This document shows, one piece after another, positions 8,266 to 18,485 of a stretch of DNA of 64,000 bases (position 1 is the stretch's first letter; every line of letters begins with the position of its first letter). The notes under the pieces were generated by a model, which ran no database searches, was not told where the DNA came from, and saw nothing but the letters and a program-made list of their open reading frames with translations. This DNA comes from Acidobacteriaceae bacterium (GTDB lineage: Bacteria > Acidobacteriota > Terriglobia > Terriglobales > Acidobacteriaceae), in the NCBI GenBank assembly GCA_025350325.1, contig JANXYB010000132.1, forward strand, positions 28,525 through 92,524, given 5' to 3'. A program made the position numbers and the translations under genes.

Positions 8266-8601
8266 ATGCTGGCCAGTTTGAGCGCGATGAATGCGGTGGC
8301 TTCTGCGGCGACGCACCTTTCCGGCGGTGCCGGGGCAATCCCTTCCGGGATAGGAATTGGCGGTAAAACCGCAGCGGCGGGTACACCGTTTGCCGGACTA
8401 ATGACCGATGCTGTCGGTCAGGTAAACGCACTGCAAGACCAGGCCAGTGCAGCGGTGACAGGGTTGATTACCGGTGCGGGGGTGGATGTGCACACGGCGA
8501 TGATCGCGGCTGAGAAGGCGAGCATGGGTTTCGAGATGGCGCTGGCACTGCGCAACAAAGCGGTGCAGGCATACCAGAGCGTGATGGGCATGCAGTTTTG
8601 A
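8266..8601 (+). CDS. fliE: Flagellar hook-basal body protein FliE
   Basis: Small (111 aa) junction protein between the MS ring and the rod. The C-terminal half is typical: TAMIAAEKASMGFEMALALRN followed by VQAYQSVMGMQF. The N-terminal 40 residues are Gly/Ala-rich and variable. A GGAG precedes the ATG. The position between flgC and fliF is the standard order. Confidence 0.92.
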   Translation: MLASLSAMNAVASAATHLSGGAGAIPSGIGIGGKTAAAGTPFAGLMTDAVGQVNALQDQASAAVTGLITGAGVDVHTAMIAAEKASMGFEMALALRNKAVQAYQSVMGMQF

Positions 8602-8692
8602 GGGATTGTACTGCGTGAACATTTTTCGCCGCAAAATGTCTGACGAGTGAACAGAGTTATGGCCGTTAAGTTGGACGGCGGGACAGAAAAAG

Positions 8693-10339
8693 ATGGCTAC
8701 GCCAGGGACGCAGTTGGACAGAACGATGCGGGTGGGAGAGGGAGGCCAGATCTCCCATGGCCTCTCAGCGCTGTGGACGCGAAGCCGCGTGCAGTGGGCC
8801 TCGATGTCTTCGGGTCAACGGAATGGCGCACTCTTTGCGGCGCTGCTGCTGGCGGGACTGTTCGGTGGTATCGTGTGGTACGCGCTGGGGCCGGATTGGC
8901 GCACGTTATATGCGGGCCTCGACCCTGAAGATGCACGACAGACCGGGATGACGTTGACGCAGGCGCAGATTCCTTTTGATGTTTCAACCAATGGAACAGC
9001 CATTCGCGTGCCGTCCGCGCAATTAGATAAAGCGCGCCTGGCCACCGCTGCCAAAGGCGGCATCAAAAGCGGGCGCATGGGATTTGAGCTTTTCGATAAG
9101 CCTAATTGGGTCGGGTCGGAATTCGACGAGCAAGTCAATTATCAGCGTGCCCTTGAGGGAGAGCTTGAACATACCGTTGGCTCCCTGGCCGATGTTGAAT
9201 CGGCACGTGTGCACCTGGTGCTGGCCCACGATTCTTTGTTTCGCGAAGAAGAGCGACCGGCGAAGGCTTCGGTGGTGCTCAAGCTTCGCCATGGTTCCCT
9301 GGGGGATGGTGAGCCCGATGCGATCCGCAATCTTGTGGCTTCTGCGGTAGACGGACTGGCTGCGGACCGCGTGGTGCTCGTCGATGCAGCAGGGCACTTG
9401 CCGCTCGGCCCGAAGACGGCGGCCGCGTTGCAGCTGAGCGCGGAACAATCGCTTGAAGAGAAACTAATTTCTACGCTGGAGCCGGTGACGGGTGCAGGGA
9501 ATGTGCGGGCCTCCGTGACACTCGATTATGACCGTGACTCCACAGAGGAAACCAAGGAAAGCTACGACCCGACGCAGACGGCGACGCTGTCGATGCAGCG
9601 TACTGAACAATCGACTGGAGCGCAGCCAGTCGCTGCAGGCGTTCCAGGCACAGCGTCGAACGCACCCAATTCTCAAAGTTTGCCGGTCTACCCGAAACAG
9701 ACGACCGCACCGCAAACGGCCAAGACAGAATCAGGGACGTACGGCGTTTCAAAAACGGTTCGCCACCTGGTAGCGAATCCGGGGCGCGTGCACCGGTTGA
9801 CGGCGGCAATCGTGGTAAACGACCGGCTGATTCGACAGGCTTCAAAGGGCAATCAGGCGCAGTGGCAGGCCCGTTCCGCCGACGAGTTGCGCAACCTGAC
9901 TGCGCTCGCACAGGCTGCGATAGGATTCGATACGACGCGCGGCGACATGCTTACCGTTGAAGATCTGGCCTTCGATGACAATCGCGCGCAGACATCGGCC
10001 TCGATGCCTACCCAGATCGTTTCCAGCGTCGAAAATTCACCGGTGCTGGTGAAATATGTGAGCTTGCTGCTGGGGATGCTGGTGGTGTTGGCCTTTGGTG
10101 TACGTCCCGCGTTGCGCCGTGCGGCCTCGTTTGCCTCAAAGCCGACGGGCGGCTCGCCGCAACAACTGCATGGCCATGCAACTGTCGCTCCGCAGGCTGC
10201 ACTCAATCCCCCCGAACCGTTGGTGCCTGATCCGGACCGTCTGCATGCGCAGGAAGTTTTGGAACAGGTGACGACGCATTTGAAGCGCGAGCCGGCGCAG
10301 AGTTCGCGCTTGCTGCAGAGTTGGATTCACTCCGAATAG
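8693..10339 (+). CDS. fliF: Flagellar MS-ring protein FliF
   Basis: Inner-membrane ring protein of 548 residues, the normal size. Transmembrane segment 1 lies at about 42-64 (ALFAALLLAGLFGGIVWYAL) and segment 2 at about 452-474 (YVSLLLGMLVVLAFGV). Between them are the periplasmic ring-building domains, including YQRALEGELEHTVGSLADVESARVHLV split over residues about 145-175. The C-terminal cytoplasmic tail ends in SRLLQSWIHSE, the type of helix that binds FliG. The Shine-Dalgarno is weak; an alternative ATG at 8725 would remove 11 residues. Confidence 0.95.
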   Translation: MATPGTQLDRTMRVGEGGQISHGLSALWTRSRVQWASMSSGQRNGALFAALLLAGLFGGIVWYALGPDWRTLYAGLDPEDARQTGMTLTQAQIPFDVSTNGTAIRVPSAQLDKARLATAAKGGIKSGRMGFELFDKPNWVGSEFDEQVNYQRALEGELEHTVGSLADVESARVHLVLAHDSLFREEERPAKASVVLKLRHGSLGDGEPDAIRNLVASAVDGLAADRVVLVDAAGHLPLGPKTAAALQLSAEQSLEEKLISTLEPVTGAGNVRASVTLDYDRDSTEETKESYDPTQTATLSMQRTEQSTGAQPVAAGVPGTASNAPNSQSLPVYPKQTTAPQTAKTESGTYGVSKTVRHLVANPGRVHRLTAAIVVNDRLIRQASKGNQAQWQARSADELRNLTALAQAAIGFDTTRGDMLTVEDLAFDDNRAQTSASMPTQIVSSVENSPVLVKYVSLLLGMLVVLAFGVRPALRRAASFASKPTGGSPQQLHGHATVAPQAALNPPEPLVPDPDRLHAQEVLEQVTTHLKREPAQSSRLLQSWIHSE

Positions 10340-10420
10340 TGGGAAGTTGAAAGTTCCAACATCGTAAGCGACAAGGATTGGAAACAGAGCGGCGGGCGGA
10401 AACCGAGAGAGGCCGGAAGA

Positions 10421-11473
10421 GTGGCGGACCAGGGAAACGAAGGCGGATCGAGTCGGCATCGCAGCACATCAAGCGTGAGCGGATTGCGTAAAGCAGCCGT
10501 GTTGCTGGTGGCCGTTGGCGAAGAACTATCCAAGCAAATTCTGCGCAGCCTGCCCGAGACGGACGTGCAGCGGCTGACCGAAGAGTTGGCGGAGTTGCGC
10601 GGCGTTCCACCGGAGTTGTCGAGCGAGATTCTCGAGGAATTCTGGGAAATGCTCGAGACTCAGAATTACATGATTCACGGTGGCCTGGACTATGCCAGCC
10701 GATTGCTGGTCGATACCTTTGGCAAGCAGCGCGCTGACGATCTGCTGGCGCTGGTACGCCATTCTCAAGAGGCTGCGCATGGCAACCTTGCAAAGCTGCA
10801 GCGCACCGATCCGCAGCAACTGGGAAAGTTGCTCGATGCGGAACATCCGCAGACGATTGCGCTGGTGCTTGCCCATCTTGATCCGAAGCGCGCTTCGATG
10901 GTGCTTGAAAACCTGGGAGAAGAAAATAAGGTGGTGTCTATCCAGCGGCTGGCCGAGATGCGCCAGTTCTCACCGGAGATGGCGCAGAAGGTCGCGCACA
11001 TTCTGCATCGCCGCCTCGAGAGCGTGGGCGATACGGGACGCAAGAGCTACTCCGGTTTCAAGGCCGTCGCGGATCTGATGAACAGGCTCAACGCCACCGA
11101 GGCTAAGAAGATCTTGGAGACCATTGAAGAAGGCCAGCCGGAATTGGCGCTCAGTATTCGCAATCTCATGTTCACATTTGAGGACCTGGTGACTGTGCCG
11201 CCGGCGACGATTCGCGAAATCGTTTCGGGAGTAGACAAGCGCCAGTTAGCCCTGGCGCTGCGCGGGGCCAACGAGGAATTGCGCGCCCAGATATTCAAGT
11301 CGATGAGTTCGCGGGCCGTAGAAATGCTGAAGGAAGATATGGAAGTGCTGGGTCCGGTTCGTTCGCGGGAAGTCGCGGAGGCGCAACAAGAGATTCTGAA
11401 CCTTGCGCGGCGTCTTGAAGCGGAAGGCAAAGTAGTGCTCAAACTTGAAACCGGGGACGAGATGCTGGCCTGA
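10421..11473 (+). CDS. fliG: Flagellar motor switch protein FliG
   Basis: C-ring protein that couples FliF to stator torque and to rotation switching; 350 residues. It starts with GTG after a GGAAGA box. The N-terminal domain begins SGLRKAAVLLVAVGEE. The middle domain contains the EHPQTIALVLAHLDP motif, and the C-terminal torque helix region reads VDKRQLALALRGANEE with alternating charges, followed by MKEDMEVLGPVRSREV-like sequence. All are standard for FliG. Confidence 0.96.
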   Translation: MADQGNEGGSSRHRSTSSVSGLRKAAVLLVAVGEELSKQILRSLPETDVQRLTEELAELRGVPPELSSEILEEFWEMLETQNYMIHGGLDYASRLLVDTFGKQRADDLLALVRHSQEAAHGNLAKLQRTDPQQLGKLLDAEHPQTIALVLAHLDPKRASMVLENLGEENKVVSIQRLAEMRQFSPEMAQKVAHILHRRLESVGDTGRKSYSGFKAVADLMNRLNATEAKKILETIEEGQPELALSIRNLMFTFEDLVTVPPATIREIVSGVDKRQLALALRGANEELRAQIFKSMSSRAVEMLKEDMEVLGPVRSREVAEAQQEILNLARRLEAEGKVVLKLETGDEMLA

Positions 11474-11612
11474 GCGGCGGCGTCGTCGAGCGGGATGCAT
11501 CGCTTTTGAAGGTCAGGAGTTGCCGAAACAGAGTTGCGTTGTGAAATCAATTTAGAGAATTGACCAGCGCGTCGTTTTCCCAATCGCAGAGAGATCATCG
11601 GAGGCAACAATC

Positions 11613-12368
11613 ATGCAGCAAGCAGAGCTTGTCGAAGATTTTCAATATTTACAGGGCGATGAGCATGCCGTGCCATGGGACGGTCAAGCTGAAGTCTGGC
11701 CTGACTTGGACGACCTCAGCGGGAACGCTGGCGCTGCTTCGATGACGAAAAGCGGATCGCCCGATAACCGACGCGGCGGCATATCCGAAGCGCGGCACGC
11801 GGAGGAAACACGACAACAATTTGACGCGGTACGGGAAGAGGGATTTCGCCAGGGCCGCCAGGCCGAGCATGATTTGCATGCGAGCGCACTGGGGGATGCG
11901 GAGAGGCACCGCATGGAGGACGCAGCGGAAATGGTGGAGCAGTTTGCGACGGAGCGCGACCGGTTTCTGTATTCGGTAGAGCATGAGGTCGTGGCATTGG
12001 CGCTGGCCGTGGCGGCGCGCATTTTGCGGCGTGAGGCGCAAATGGATCCGCTGCTGTTGACGGGCGCGGTGCGCGTGGCCTTGGGGCAGCTATCGAAGAC
12101 TACGCGCGTGCGCTTACGTGTGCCCGCTGCGGAACTCGACTTATGGAGCGAGACGATCGCACTCTTGCCCAATCTGGCGTTGCGACCGACCGTGTTGGCG
12201 GGAGAAGGAATGCTGCTTGGCGACTGCATTGTGGAGACCGAGATGGGCACGGTGGACCTGGGAATTCGCGCCCAGTTGGGGGAGATCGAGCGAGGCTTTT
12301 TCGATCGCGCCGGCGTTGATAGAGCGCCGGCAGTTGCGCGTTCCGACATGCCTCTGGAGCAGCCATGA
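11613..12368 (+). CDS. fliH: Flagellar export regulator FliH
   Basis: Cytoplasmic protein (251 aa) that forms a stator-like dimer binding the FliI ATPase. The N-terminal third is acidic and variable. The middle is charged and helical, and the C-terminal FliH domain begins near VALALAVAARILRREAQMD and continues with GAVRVALGQLSKTTRVRLRV. It overlaps fliI by 4 nt. A GGAGG lies upstream of the ATG at 11613. Identification rests on the C-terminal domain and on its place between fliG and fliI. Confidence 0.88.
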   Translation: MQQAELVEDFQYLQGDEHAVPWDGQAEVWPDLDDLSGNAGAASMTKSGSPDNRRGGISEARHAEETRQQFDAVREEGFRQGRQAEHDLHASALGDAERHRMEDAAEMVEQFATERDRFLYSVEHEVVALALAVAARILRREAQMDPLLLTGAVRVALGQLSKTTRVRLRVPAAELDLWSETIALLPNLALRPTVLAGEGMLLGDCIVETEMGTVDLGIRAQLGEIERGFFDRAGVDRAPAVARSDMPLEQP

Positions 12369-13678
12369 GTGCTTTGCTAGACCGCTACTTCGTTAGCCTG
12401 CGCCACAGTCAGCCTTGGCGGTGGAGGGGGCAGGTTATTGAGTCGTTGGGCCAAACCATCGAGTCGAGCGGGCCGCTGGCATCGGTGGGGGAGTGCTGCG
12501 AGATTGTCGATCAGTTTGGCCAGCCGCATCGCGCCGAAGTAATCGGGTTTCGCGGATCAAATCTGCTTTCAATGCCGGTGGGAAGCACCGAAGGCATTCG
12601 CTACGGCGATGCGGTGTTCGCATTGGGTGTGCACCCGGAGATTGAGGTAGGCCCTGATTTGATGGGCAGAGTGCTTGACGCCATGGGCGCGGCGATCGAT
12701 GCGGGGCGCAAGCCGCCGCCCGCGCAGGCGTTGCCTTTGGATGGTGTAGTGCGTTCGCCGCTAAGCCGCGCTTCGATTCATAAGCCGCTGGGCACTGGCA
12801 TTCGCGTACTCGACGGATTGCTGACCGTGGGACGCGGCCAGCGCATCGGCATTTTTGGCGGGTCTGGCGTAGGTAAGAGCACGTTGATCGGAATGATGAC
12901 GCGCAATACGGAAGCCGATGTCACGGTGGTGGGGCTGGTGGGGGAGCGCGGACGGGAGGTCGGTGAGTTTCTTGAGGATTCACTTGGCGAGGAAGGCAGG
13001 GCGCGCTCCGTGGTGGTGGTTTCAACCTCTGACCAATCGCCGCTTATGCGCATGCGAGCCGCGCTGGCGGCGACCACGATCGCCGAGTATTTCGCTGCAG
13101 AAGGCAAGCATGTATTGCTGGTCCTCGACTCATTGACTCGGTTTGCGATGGCGGCGCGAGAGATCGGGCTTGCCGCTGGAGAGCCGCCTACTGCCAAGGG
13201 ATATACACCATCGGTATTCACGCGCCTGGCCAAGTTGGTGGAGCGGGCTGGGGAATTTCCTGTGGGGTCGATCACCGCGTTCTACACGGTGTTGATGGAG
13301 GGCGACGATCAGCAGGATCCGCTGGTCGATGCTGTGCGTTCTTTGCTCGACGGCCATGTCGTTCTGTCGCGCGGGCTGGCGGCGGAGGGATGGTATCCGC
13401 CGATTAACCTGCTCGATTCCATCAGCCGCCTGATGCCGGCGGTGACGCAGCCGGGTCATCGCGAACAGGCTGCGCTGTTTCGCCGCCTGATGGCGGTCTA
13501 TGCGCGCTCTGAAGACCTGGTGCGCATAGGAGCGTACAAGCCCGGCTCCGACCCTGATCTTGAACGTGCGTTGAGGGCTCGCGGAGCCATGCGGGCATTC
13601 ATGATGCAGGGTTCACAAGAACGTGTCGAATTTAGCGAATGCCTGCGCCGCCTGGCCGCGCTGGCACAGGAGATTTGA
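12365..13678 (+). CDS. fliI: Flagellar export ATPase FliI
   Basis: Hexameric ATPase of the flagellar type III export apparatus; 437 residues, normal length. Walker A is GGSGVGKST at about 166-174, Walker B lies in HVLLVLDSLTRFAMAAREI near 250, and the family motif PPTAKGYTPSVFTRLAKLVERAG follows. The start overlaps the fliH stop (ATGA), implying coupled translation, and fliJ begins 3 nt after its stop. Confidence 0.97.
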   Translation: MSALLDRYFVSLRHSQPWRWRGQVIESLGQTIESSGPLASVGECCEIVDQFGQPHRAEVIGFRGSNLLSMPVGSTEGIRYGDAVFALGVHPEIEVGPDLMGRVLDAMGAAIDAGRKPPPAQALPLDGVVRSPLSRASIHKPLGTGIRVLDGLLTVGRGQRIGIFGGSGVGKSTLIGMMTRNTEADVTVVGLVGERGREVGEFLEDSLGEEGRARSVVVVSTSDQSPLMRMRAALAATTIAEYFAAEGKHVLLVLDSLTRFAMAAREIGLAAGEPPTAKGYTPSVFTRLAKLVERAGEFPVGSITAFYTVLMEGDDQQDPLVDAVRSLLDGHVVLSRGLAAEGWYPPINLLDSISRLMPAVTQPGHREQAALFRRLMAVYARSEDLVRIGAYKPGSDPDLERALRARGAMRAFMMQGSQERVEFSECLRRLAALAQEI

Positions 13679-13681
13679 GCG

Positions 13682-14230
13682 ATGCCCGTTTCCCCTGGAT
13701 TACGTCGCCTGCTGCACATTCGCGAACTGGAAGAAGAGCAAGGCCGTATGGCGCTCGAATCCGCGGTGGGGGAGTTGCAGCGATTAGAGAATGCCATGAA
13801 AAACGTTACAGAGCGTGCGCGCAAAGGGCGAGAGCTGATAGTGTCAAGCGCAATTTCGAATGAGTTGTCAGACCGCTTGGCCGGGATTGAAGAGACGCGC
13901 TCGGCGCAGCGGGCGATTGCAGTGGTATCGGCGCGGACTAAGATGGCAACGCAACGCGTAGGCGAGACGCGGCACGCATTCATGAGTAAACGCGTAGAGC
14001 GTCTGCAGGCAGAAACGCTGATTGGGCAGACAGAAGAACGAGATGAGATTGAAGCCGGTCGCCGCAGCCAGCAAGCGCTCGATGAGTGGCATGGCACGCG
14101 TGTGCATGCAGGCGACCCGCACGAAAAAGCAGGCCCTTCGGTACGGCACGATGCGAATTTGATAAAGGCGGAAGCGAATCGTGACAAGGGAAATGCGGTG
14201 GGTAAGAAACTTGAGAGCAAAAACAACTAA
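13682..14230 (+). CDS. fliJ: Flagellar FliJ family protein
   Basis: Small, highly charged coiled-coil protein (182 aa) that acts like a rotor stalk in the FliI hexamer and escorts chaperones. FliJ proteins have low sequence conservation; here the RRLLHIRELEEEQGRMALE start and the long helical heptad-rich body fit. It is about 35 residues longer than E. coli FliJ because of a basic C-terminal tail. Its place directly after fliI is the main support. Confidence 0.8.
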   Translation: MPVSPGLRRLLHIRELEEEQGRMALESAVGELQRLENAMKNVTERARKGRELIVSSAISNELSDRLAGIEETRSAQRAIAVVSARTKMATQRVGETRHAFMSKRVERLQAETLIGQTEERDEIEAGRRSQQALDEWHGTRVHAGDPHEKAGPSVRHDANLIKAEANRDKGNAVGKKLESKNN

Positions 14231-14334
14231 TCCTGGCCCGAAATTCCTGAAATTGGAATTATGCAATCCAATTCCTGACAATGCTCTAACCCATCCCAAA
14301 CGCTTTTGGCAGGCCATCTGCTCCAAGTCACCGC

Positions 14335-16125
14335 ATGACAGCCGCCATCGACCTCGAAAATTTAACTGCGGGCTCAGCGCTCCGGAACGGCGCGACCTCC
14401 TCGGGTGCGCGGGGGTTGGGGGCAGGGGCCAGTGGCCAGCCGGCATCGTCGTTCGTGGTGGTGCAGGATCAAAGCTTCCGTTCGAGCTGGCAGACCTTGC
14501 TGGGTGCGGTGGCCAGCGATGGAAAGCTCGAACTGGCAGTTGACGGAGGGCGGACTGGCGCGCCGGATGGGCACGTGCGCACGCATCCTACGAGTCGAAT
14601 TTTGGACATGCTTTCGGCGCCCGCTTATCTTGGCGCGGACGCGTTGGAGTTGGCGCAGGGAACACCGGTTGCGACGGCCGATGCCACGAAGGTTTTGCTG
14701 AAAATGTCCGCAGATAACTCGGCCATTCATGCCAAGCAAAAGGCCATGGTGAAAAGCAGCGTGGAAACACAAGCGCCCCATGAAACCGCCCCTATAGCGA
14801 GGGAGGAAGCGGGCGGAACGGCTGTCCGAGAAGTAAAGAAACATTCCAACGCAGCTTCTGATTCTGATCCGGCACACTCTATCTCTCTCGGGGCAAATGA
14901 GCAGATTTTGAATCGACTCGGAATACAACCTGAACTGACGCTACCTTTATCGGAGAGCGTATCGCGGCAGATCACGCCGGTGGAGATTAAAGGCTTGCCT
15001 GAGTCAATGTCAGGCACGGTAAGAGAGCCCTTGGTAGCCGCGAGCAGTTTGCTACCCACAGCGCCAGGTGTGACGAAAAACGGTATACCGGACGCGACTA
15101 TCATTGCTGGGCAGACTGGTTCGTCAATCTCCACTCCAGTGTTAGAAACGTCACGCCAAACACAAGCACCAGACATGGCGCTGCAAGCGTCCTCAGCAAC
15201 GGGTGCACCCACAGCGGACGCTCGCCGCGACTACGTAGCGACGCATGCGGCAATCACCTCGACGCCTTTGCAAATACCTTCCCCGGGGTCAGGCACACCG
15301 GTCACGGCAGCCGGGACCGTCCGGCCCAGGGCAGCAACAGCATCCACTGAGGCCAAATCTGCTGAAAGGCTCACTGCGTTGACTGAAACATCGGTAGCGC
15401 AAAGGGAAAATACGCATGCGGTCAGCGAGCATGACTCGAGGGCGCAAGCGAGTCTCACTCCTGCGTTCAGTGGTGCGCGGCAAGATGTTGATTCAAGCAT
15501 CAATCGCGATTCATGGCCGGTCCCCGCAGCGATGGGGCCTGGTATGAGTGATGCCCACAAGACGACTTCAAATGGTCAGCTTTCTATTGCGGCTCAGACG
15601 TTGAACGCTCTCGATGCTGAAACATCTCCAGTAACGCCGACGTGGGTTCGCGCCGGCGCGCACCAGGTTGAAGCAGGATTTCAAGATCCTGCGCTGGGCT
15701 GGGTGGCAGTGCGAGCGCAAGCGGATTCAAGCGGAGTGCACGCCGCGCTGGTTGCCAGTTCGGCGGATGCAGCGCAGTCTCTCGGCGGGCACTTGGAGGG
15801 ATTGAATGCTTATCTCGCGAATCACCACACCACGGTCGACTCTGTGACGACAGCTGCGCCCGAGAACCAGTGGGCGAGAAACGGAATGGATGGAGATGCG
15901 CAGCAGGGTATGCATCAGGGTATGCATTCAGGTGCAAGCCAACAGGATGCTCAAGCAGAGCAGCAAAGCGGTCAAGGCGATCAGCTGTCGGAATCTGCGA
16001 GCTACCTTGATGCTGACACTTTGACGACTGGGAGAGCCTTGAGATCCGCGGATCATCTGACCGCGGCAAATACACGGGCTGCCTATTTTGCGGAAGGCAG
16101 TAGATACATATCGGTTGTAGCTTGA
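14335..16125 (+). CDS. fliK: Flagellar hook-length control protein FliK
   Basis: Molecular ruler (596 aa) that switches export from hook to filament subunits. The first 430 or so residues are low-complexity, rich in Ala, Ser, Thr and Pro, as in other FliK rulers. The conserved C-terminal substrate-switching domain is visible at about 440-500: LGWVAVRAQADSSGVHAAL and DAAQSLGGHLEGLNAYLANH. A His/Met/Gln-rich repeat (GMHQGMHSG) sits near 530. The call rests on this domain and on its position before flgD and flgE. Confidence 0.82.
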   Translation: MTAAIDLENLTAGSALRNGATSSGARGLGAGASGQPASSFVVVQDQSFRSSWQTLLGAVASDGKLELAVDGGRTGAPDGHVRTHPTSRILDMLSAPAYLGADALELAQGTPVATADATKVLLKMSADNSAIHAKQKAMVKSSVETQAPHETAPIAREEAGGTAVREVKKHSNAASDSDPAHSISLGANEQILNRLGIQPELTLPLSESVSRQITPVEIKGLPESMSGTVREPLVAASSLLPTAPGVTKNGIPDATIIAGQTGSSISTPVLETSRQTQAPDMALQASSATGAPTADARRDYVATHAAITSTPLQIPSPGSGTPVTAAGTVRPRAATASTEAKSAERLTALTETSVAQRENTHAVSEHDSRAQASLTPAFSGARQDVDSSINRDSWPVPAAMGPGMSDAHKTTSNGQLSIAAQTLNALDAETSPVTPTWVRAGAHQVEAGFQDPALGWVAVRAQADSSGVHAALVASSADAAQSLGGHLEGLNAYLANHHTTVDSVTTAAPENQWARNGMDGDAQQGMHQGMHSGASQQDAQAEQQSGQGDQLSESASYLDADTLTTGRALRSADHLTAANTRAAYFAEGSRYISVVA

Positions 16126-16179
16126 GGCTCGTATTGAGCAGACACATAAGGCATAGGTGCCGAAGGAAAGGTAAAGACA

Positions 16180-16701
16180 ATGGCAACAGCAGCAATGGGA
16201 CTATGGAATCATCACGCAGCGGCGTCGCAATCGGCCAAAACCACTTCACCGATGGCGGCCGCCAGCCCTACTAATGGAGCGAGCGCGGCCGGCAGTGATT
16301 CGGCAGCGATCTCCGCCAACGACTTTCTCACGCTGCTGGTGACGGAGATGAAGAATCAGGACCCCACCGCCAACACCGATCCCAATCAATACATTAACCA
16401 ACTGGTGCAGGTGAACAGCCTGGAGCAATTGATTTCAATCAACCAGACACTGAGCAGCGATCCAGCTGTTTCGGCAAAGCCATCGGCTCACAATGTTGGC
16501 GGCAGCGACGCGATTGCATCAACGCACGTCACCAAAAGTGAAACCGCCAGTGCTGCAGCGTCGCTCGAAGCGAATGCGGGTATTAGAGAAACGCACCAAA
16601 GCCTCGCCCATCGCGCCGCTGGCAATCTCAGCATTCCTGAGCCAAATCAGTCGGCGCAGCGGGTGGCGCGTTCTCTCGGCGGCCGCACCGCTGCGTTGTA
16701 A
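16180..16701 (+). CDS. flgD: Flagellar hook capping protein FlgD (short form)
   Basis: Hook assembly cap of 173 residues. The conserved N-terminal core is intact: SANDFLTLLVTEMKNQDPT followed by NQYINQLVQVNSLEQLISIN. The C-terminal Tudor/Fn3-like domains found in enterobacterial FlgD (about 230 aa) are missing; instead there is an Ala/Ser-rich tail. Short FlgD proteins of this type are known in other phyla. Precedes the hook gene. Confidence 0.9.
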   Translation: MATAAMGLWNHHAAASQSAKTTSPMAAASPTNGASAAGSDSAAISANDFLTLLVTEMKNQDPTANTDPNQYINQLVQVNSLEQLISINQTLSSDPAVSAKPSAHNVGGSDAIASTHVTKSETASAAASLEANAGIRETHQSLAHRAAGNLSIPEPNQSAQRVARSLGGRTAAL

Positions 16702-16782
16702 ATCGGCGGCCGCAAAAAACAGGCCACTGCAACTTACTCAACCGCGAGCCGCTTCGGCGCGCATCCTCTATCAGGAGATATC

Positions 16783-18312
16783 ATGGCAAGCTTTTATATC
16801 CCTCTTACCGGTCTAAATGCGGACTCGACTGCATTGAACACCATCGCTAATAATCTCTCAAATATGAATACCACCGGCTTCAAATCTCAGTCGGTCAACT
16901 TCTCCGATCTCTTTTATCAGCAAGTAGGTTCTGCTGGTTCCGGTGATCCGATTCAGCGCGGCTCTGGCACACAGGTTTCTTCAATTGAGACCGACTTTTC
17001 TAACGGCTCGCCTAACACCACTAACGTGGATACAGATGTGGCGTTGCAGGGTAATGGATTTTTTGTTGTCAACGATGGCGGCACGAATCTTCTGACCCGC
17101 GCCGGGAATTTTTCGTTGGACACGAACGGCAATTTAATTACTGCCAATGGGCTTGGCGTGATGGGCTACCCGGCCACCAAGGGTGTGGTCGATACCAACG
17201 CGCCATTGACTGCCATTCACATTCCTGAGGGCGAAATTGAACCGCCCAGTGCGACCACAAGTTTTGGGATGACGGCTACTCTCGATTCAGCTGCAGATGT
17301 GGGGAGCAGCATTGCCGGGAAGGTGCAGGTGTACGACTCGCTGGGCAGCCATTACCAGGCGACGGTGACATACATTAAGACTGGCATCAATGCCTGGTCC
17401 TACAACGTCAGCATGCCCGACACGCTCCCGGCAAATTCGAGCACTACAGCCGGTGTCACCAAAGTGACGTACAGTTTCGGCTCAGGCGGCACCGCGACGG
17501 TTGACTCTGGGACGAATTTGACCATCACCGGAGCAAATGCCAGCGGCATGTCCACTACGATTACAGCCCCTGCGGTTACGCCAAACGAGTCAGCGGCAAC
17601 CTACGCAGCCGACCTTACTACAGCACTGGCGAACGCCGGAATTCCGAATGTAACGGTGGCAGTCTCAGCCGGCGGGCAACTTACGATTACCGGCACTGGC
17701 ATATCGACTAACGGAAGCGTGATTCAGGACCCGGCGGCATCGGCGAACGCCTCAGGGTCATTAAGCTTTGACTCGAGCGGCAATTTGACCAGCCCGGCCA
17801 CAAACGTGACGGGCATCTCCTTTGCCGGTCTCTCCGATGGTGCGGCAAACATGAACCTCACCTGGGATCTGTTTGGAACTAGCGGTACCGGAAACCTGAG
17901 CCAGGTGAATCAAACCTCTGCCGTGTCAAACACCGCGCAAGATGGCCACGCAAGCGGCGGCTATAGAGAATTCAACATCTCGTCAGACGGCACGGTCACG
18001 GCCACGTTTACGAATGGAAACAAACTGAATGTGGGGCAATTGGCCCTCGGAAACGTAGCCAATTTGCAGGGACTGCAGCATATGGGGAATGGCGACTACG
18101 CGACCACTCTGGCCAGCGGCGCAGCGACCATAGGTGTCTCCGGCACGGCAGGTCTGGGCACGATGCAAGACAAGGCTCTGGAGGCATCGAATGTAAATAT
18201 CAGTGCAGAATTTGCTGCACTGATCATCGCGCAGCGCGCATTCGAGGCTAATTCAAAGGCGGTAACAACCTTCGACACAGTGACGCAGGAAACCATTAAC
18301 ATGATTCACTAA
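16783..18312 (+). CDS. flgE: Flagellar hook protein FlgE
   Basis: Main structural subunit of the hook, 509 residues. The N-terminal rod/hook motif reads LNTIANNLSNMNTTGFK, followed by FSDLFYQQVG and the FlgE/F/G core ALQGNGFFVV. The C-terminus has ALEASNVNISAEFAALIIAQ and RAFEANSKAVTT, the conserved export/polymerisation helix. The central region (about 220-320) is a Thr/Ser/Gly-rich variable domain exposed on the hook surface. GATATC and a weak GGAG precede the ATG. It is the last gene of the flagellar run; a hairpin follows about 150 bp later. Confidence 0.95.
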   Translation: MASFYIPLTGLNADSTALNTIANNLSNMNTTGFKSQSVNFSDLFYQQVGSAGSGDPIQRGSGTQVSSIETDFSNGSPNTTNVDTDVALQGNGFFVVNDGGTNLLTRAGNFSLDTNGNLITANGLGVMGYPATKGVVDTNAPLTAIHIPEGEIEPPSATTSFGMTATLDSAADVGSSIAGKVQVYDSLGSHYQATVTYIKTGINAWSYNVSMPDTLPANSSTTAGVTKVTYSFGSGGTATVDSGTNLTITGANASGMSTTITAPAVTPNESAATYAADLTTALANAGIPNVTVAVSAGGQLTITGTGISTNGSVIQDPAASANASGSLSFDSSGNLTSPATNVTGISFAGLSDGAANMNLTWDLFGTSGTGNLSQVNQTSAVSNTAQDGHASGGYREFNISSDGTVTATFTNGNKLNVGQLALGNVANLQGLQHMGNGDYATTLASGAATIGVSGTAGLGTMQDKALEASNVNISAEFAALIIAQRAFEANSKAVTTFDTVTQETINMIH

Positions 18313-18459
18313 ACGGGGCATGATTGATTCAACGGGACGCACTTTGGCAACCAAAGGACATGCAATCTGCGGACAATTGCAAAACGTGTCGATTGAAAAC
18401 CGCCAAGGTCGTACGCGGGATGGACAACGTTGGGCAAATAACTCGAGACGCAGAACAAC

Positions 18460-18485
18460 CCCGCCAGAGAGTCCGATCTGGCGGG
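18460..18485 (+). terminator. Hairpin after the flagellar operon
   Basis: Perfect 9-bp stem CCCGCCAGA (18460-18468) / TCTGGCGGG (18477-18485) with an 8-nt loop, located after flgE. The T-tract that follows is broken (TACTTGTGTC...TTGTTTTGTC), so it is a probable rather than certain intrinsic terminator. Confidence 0.6.
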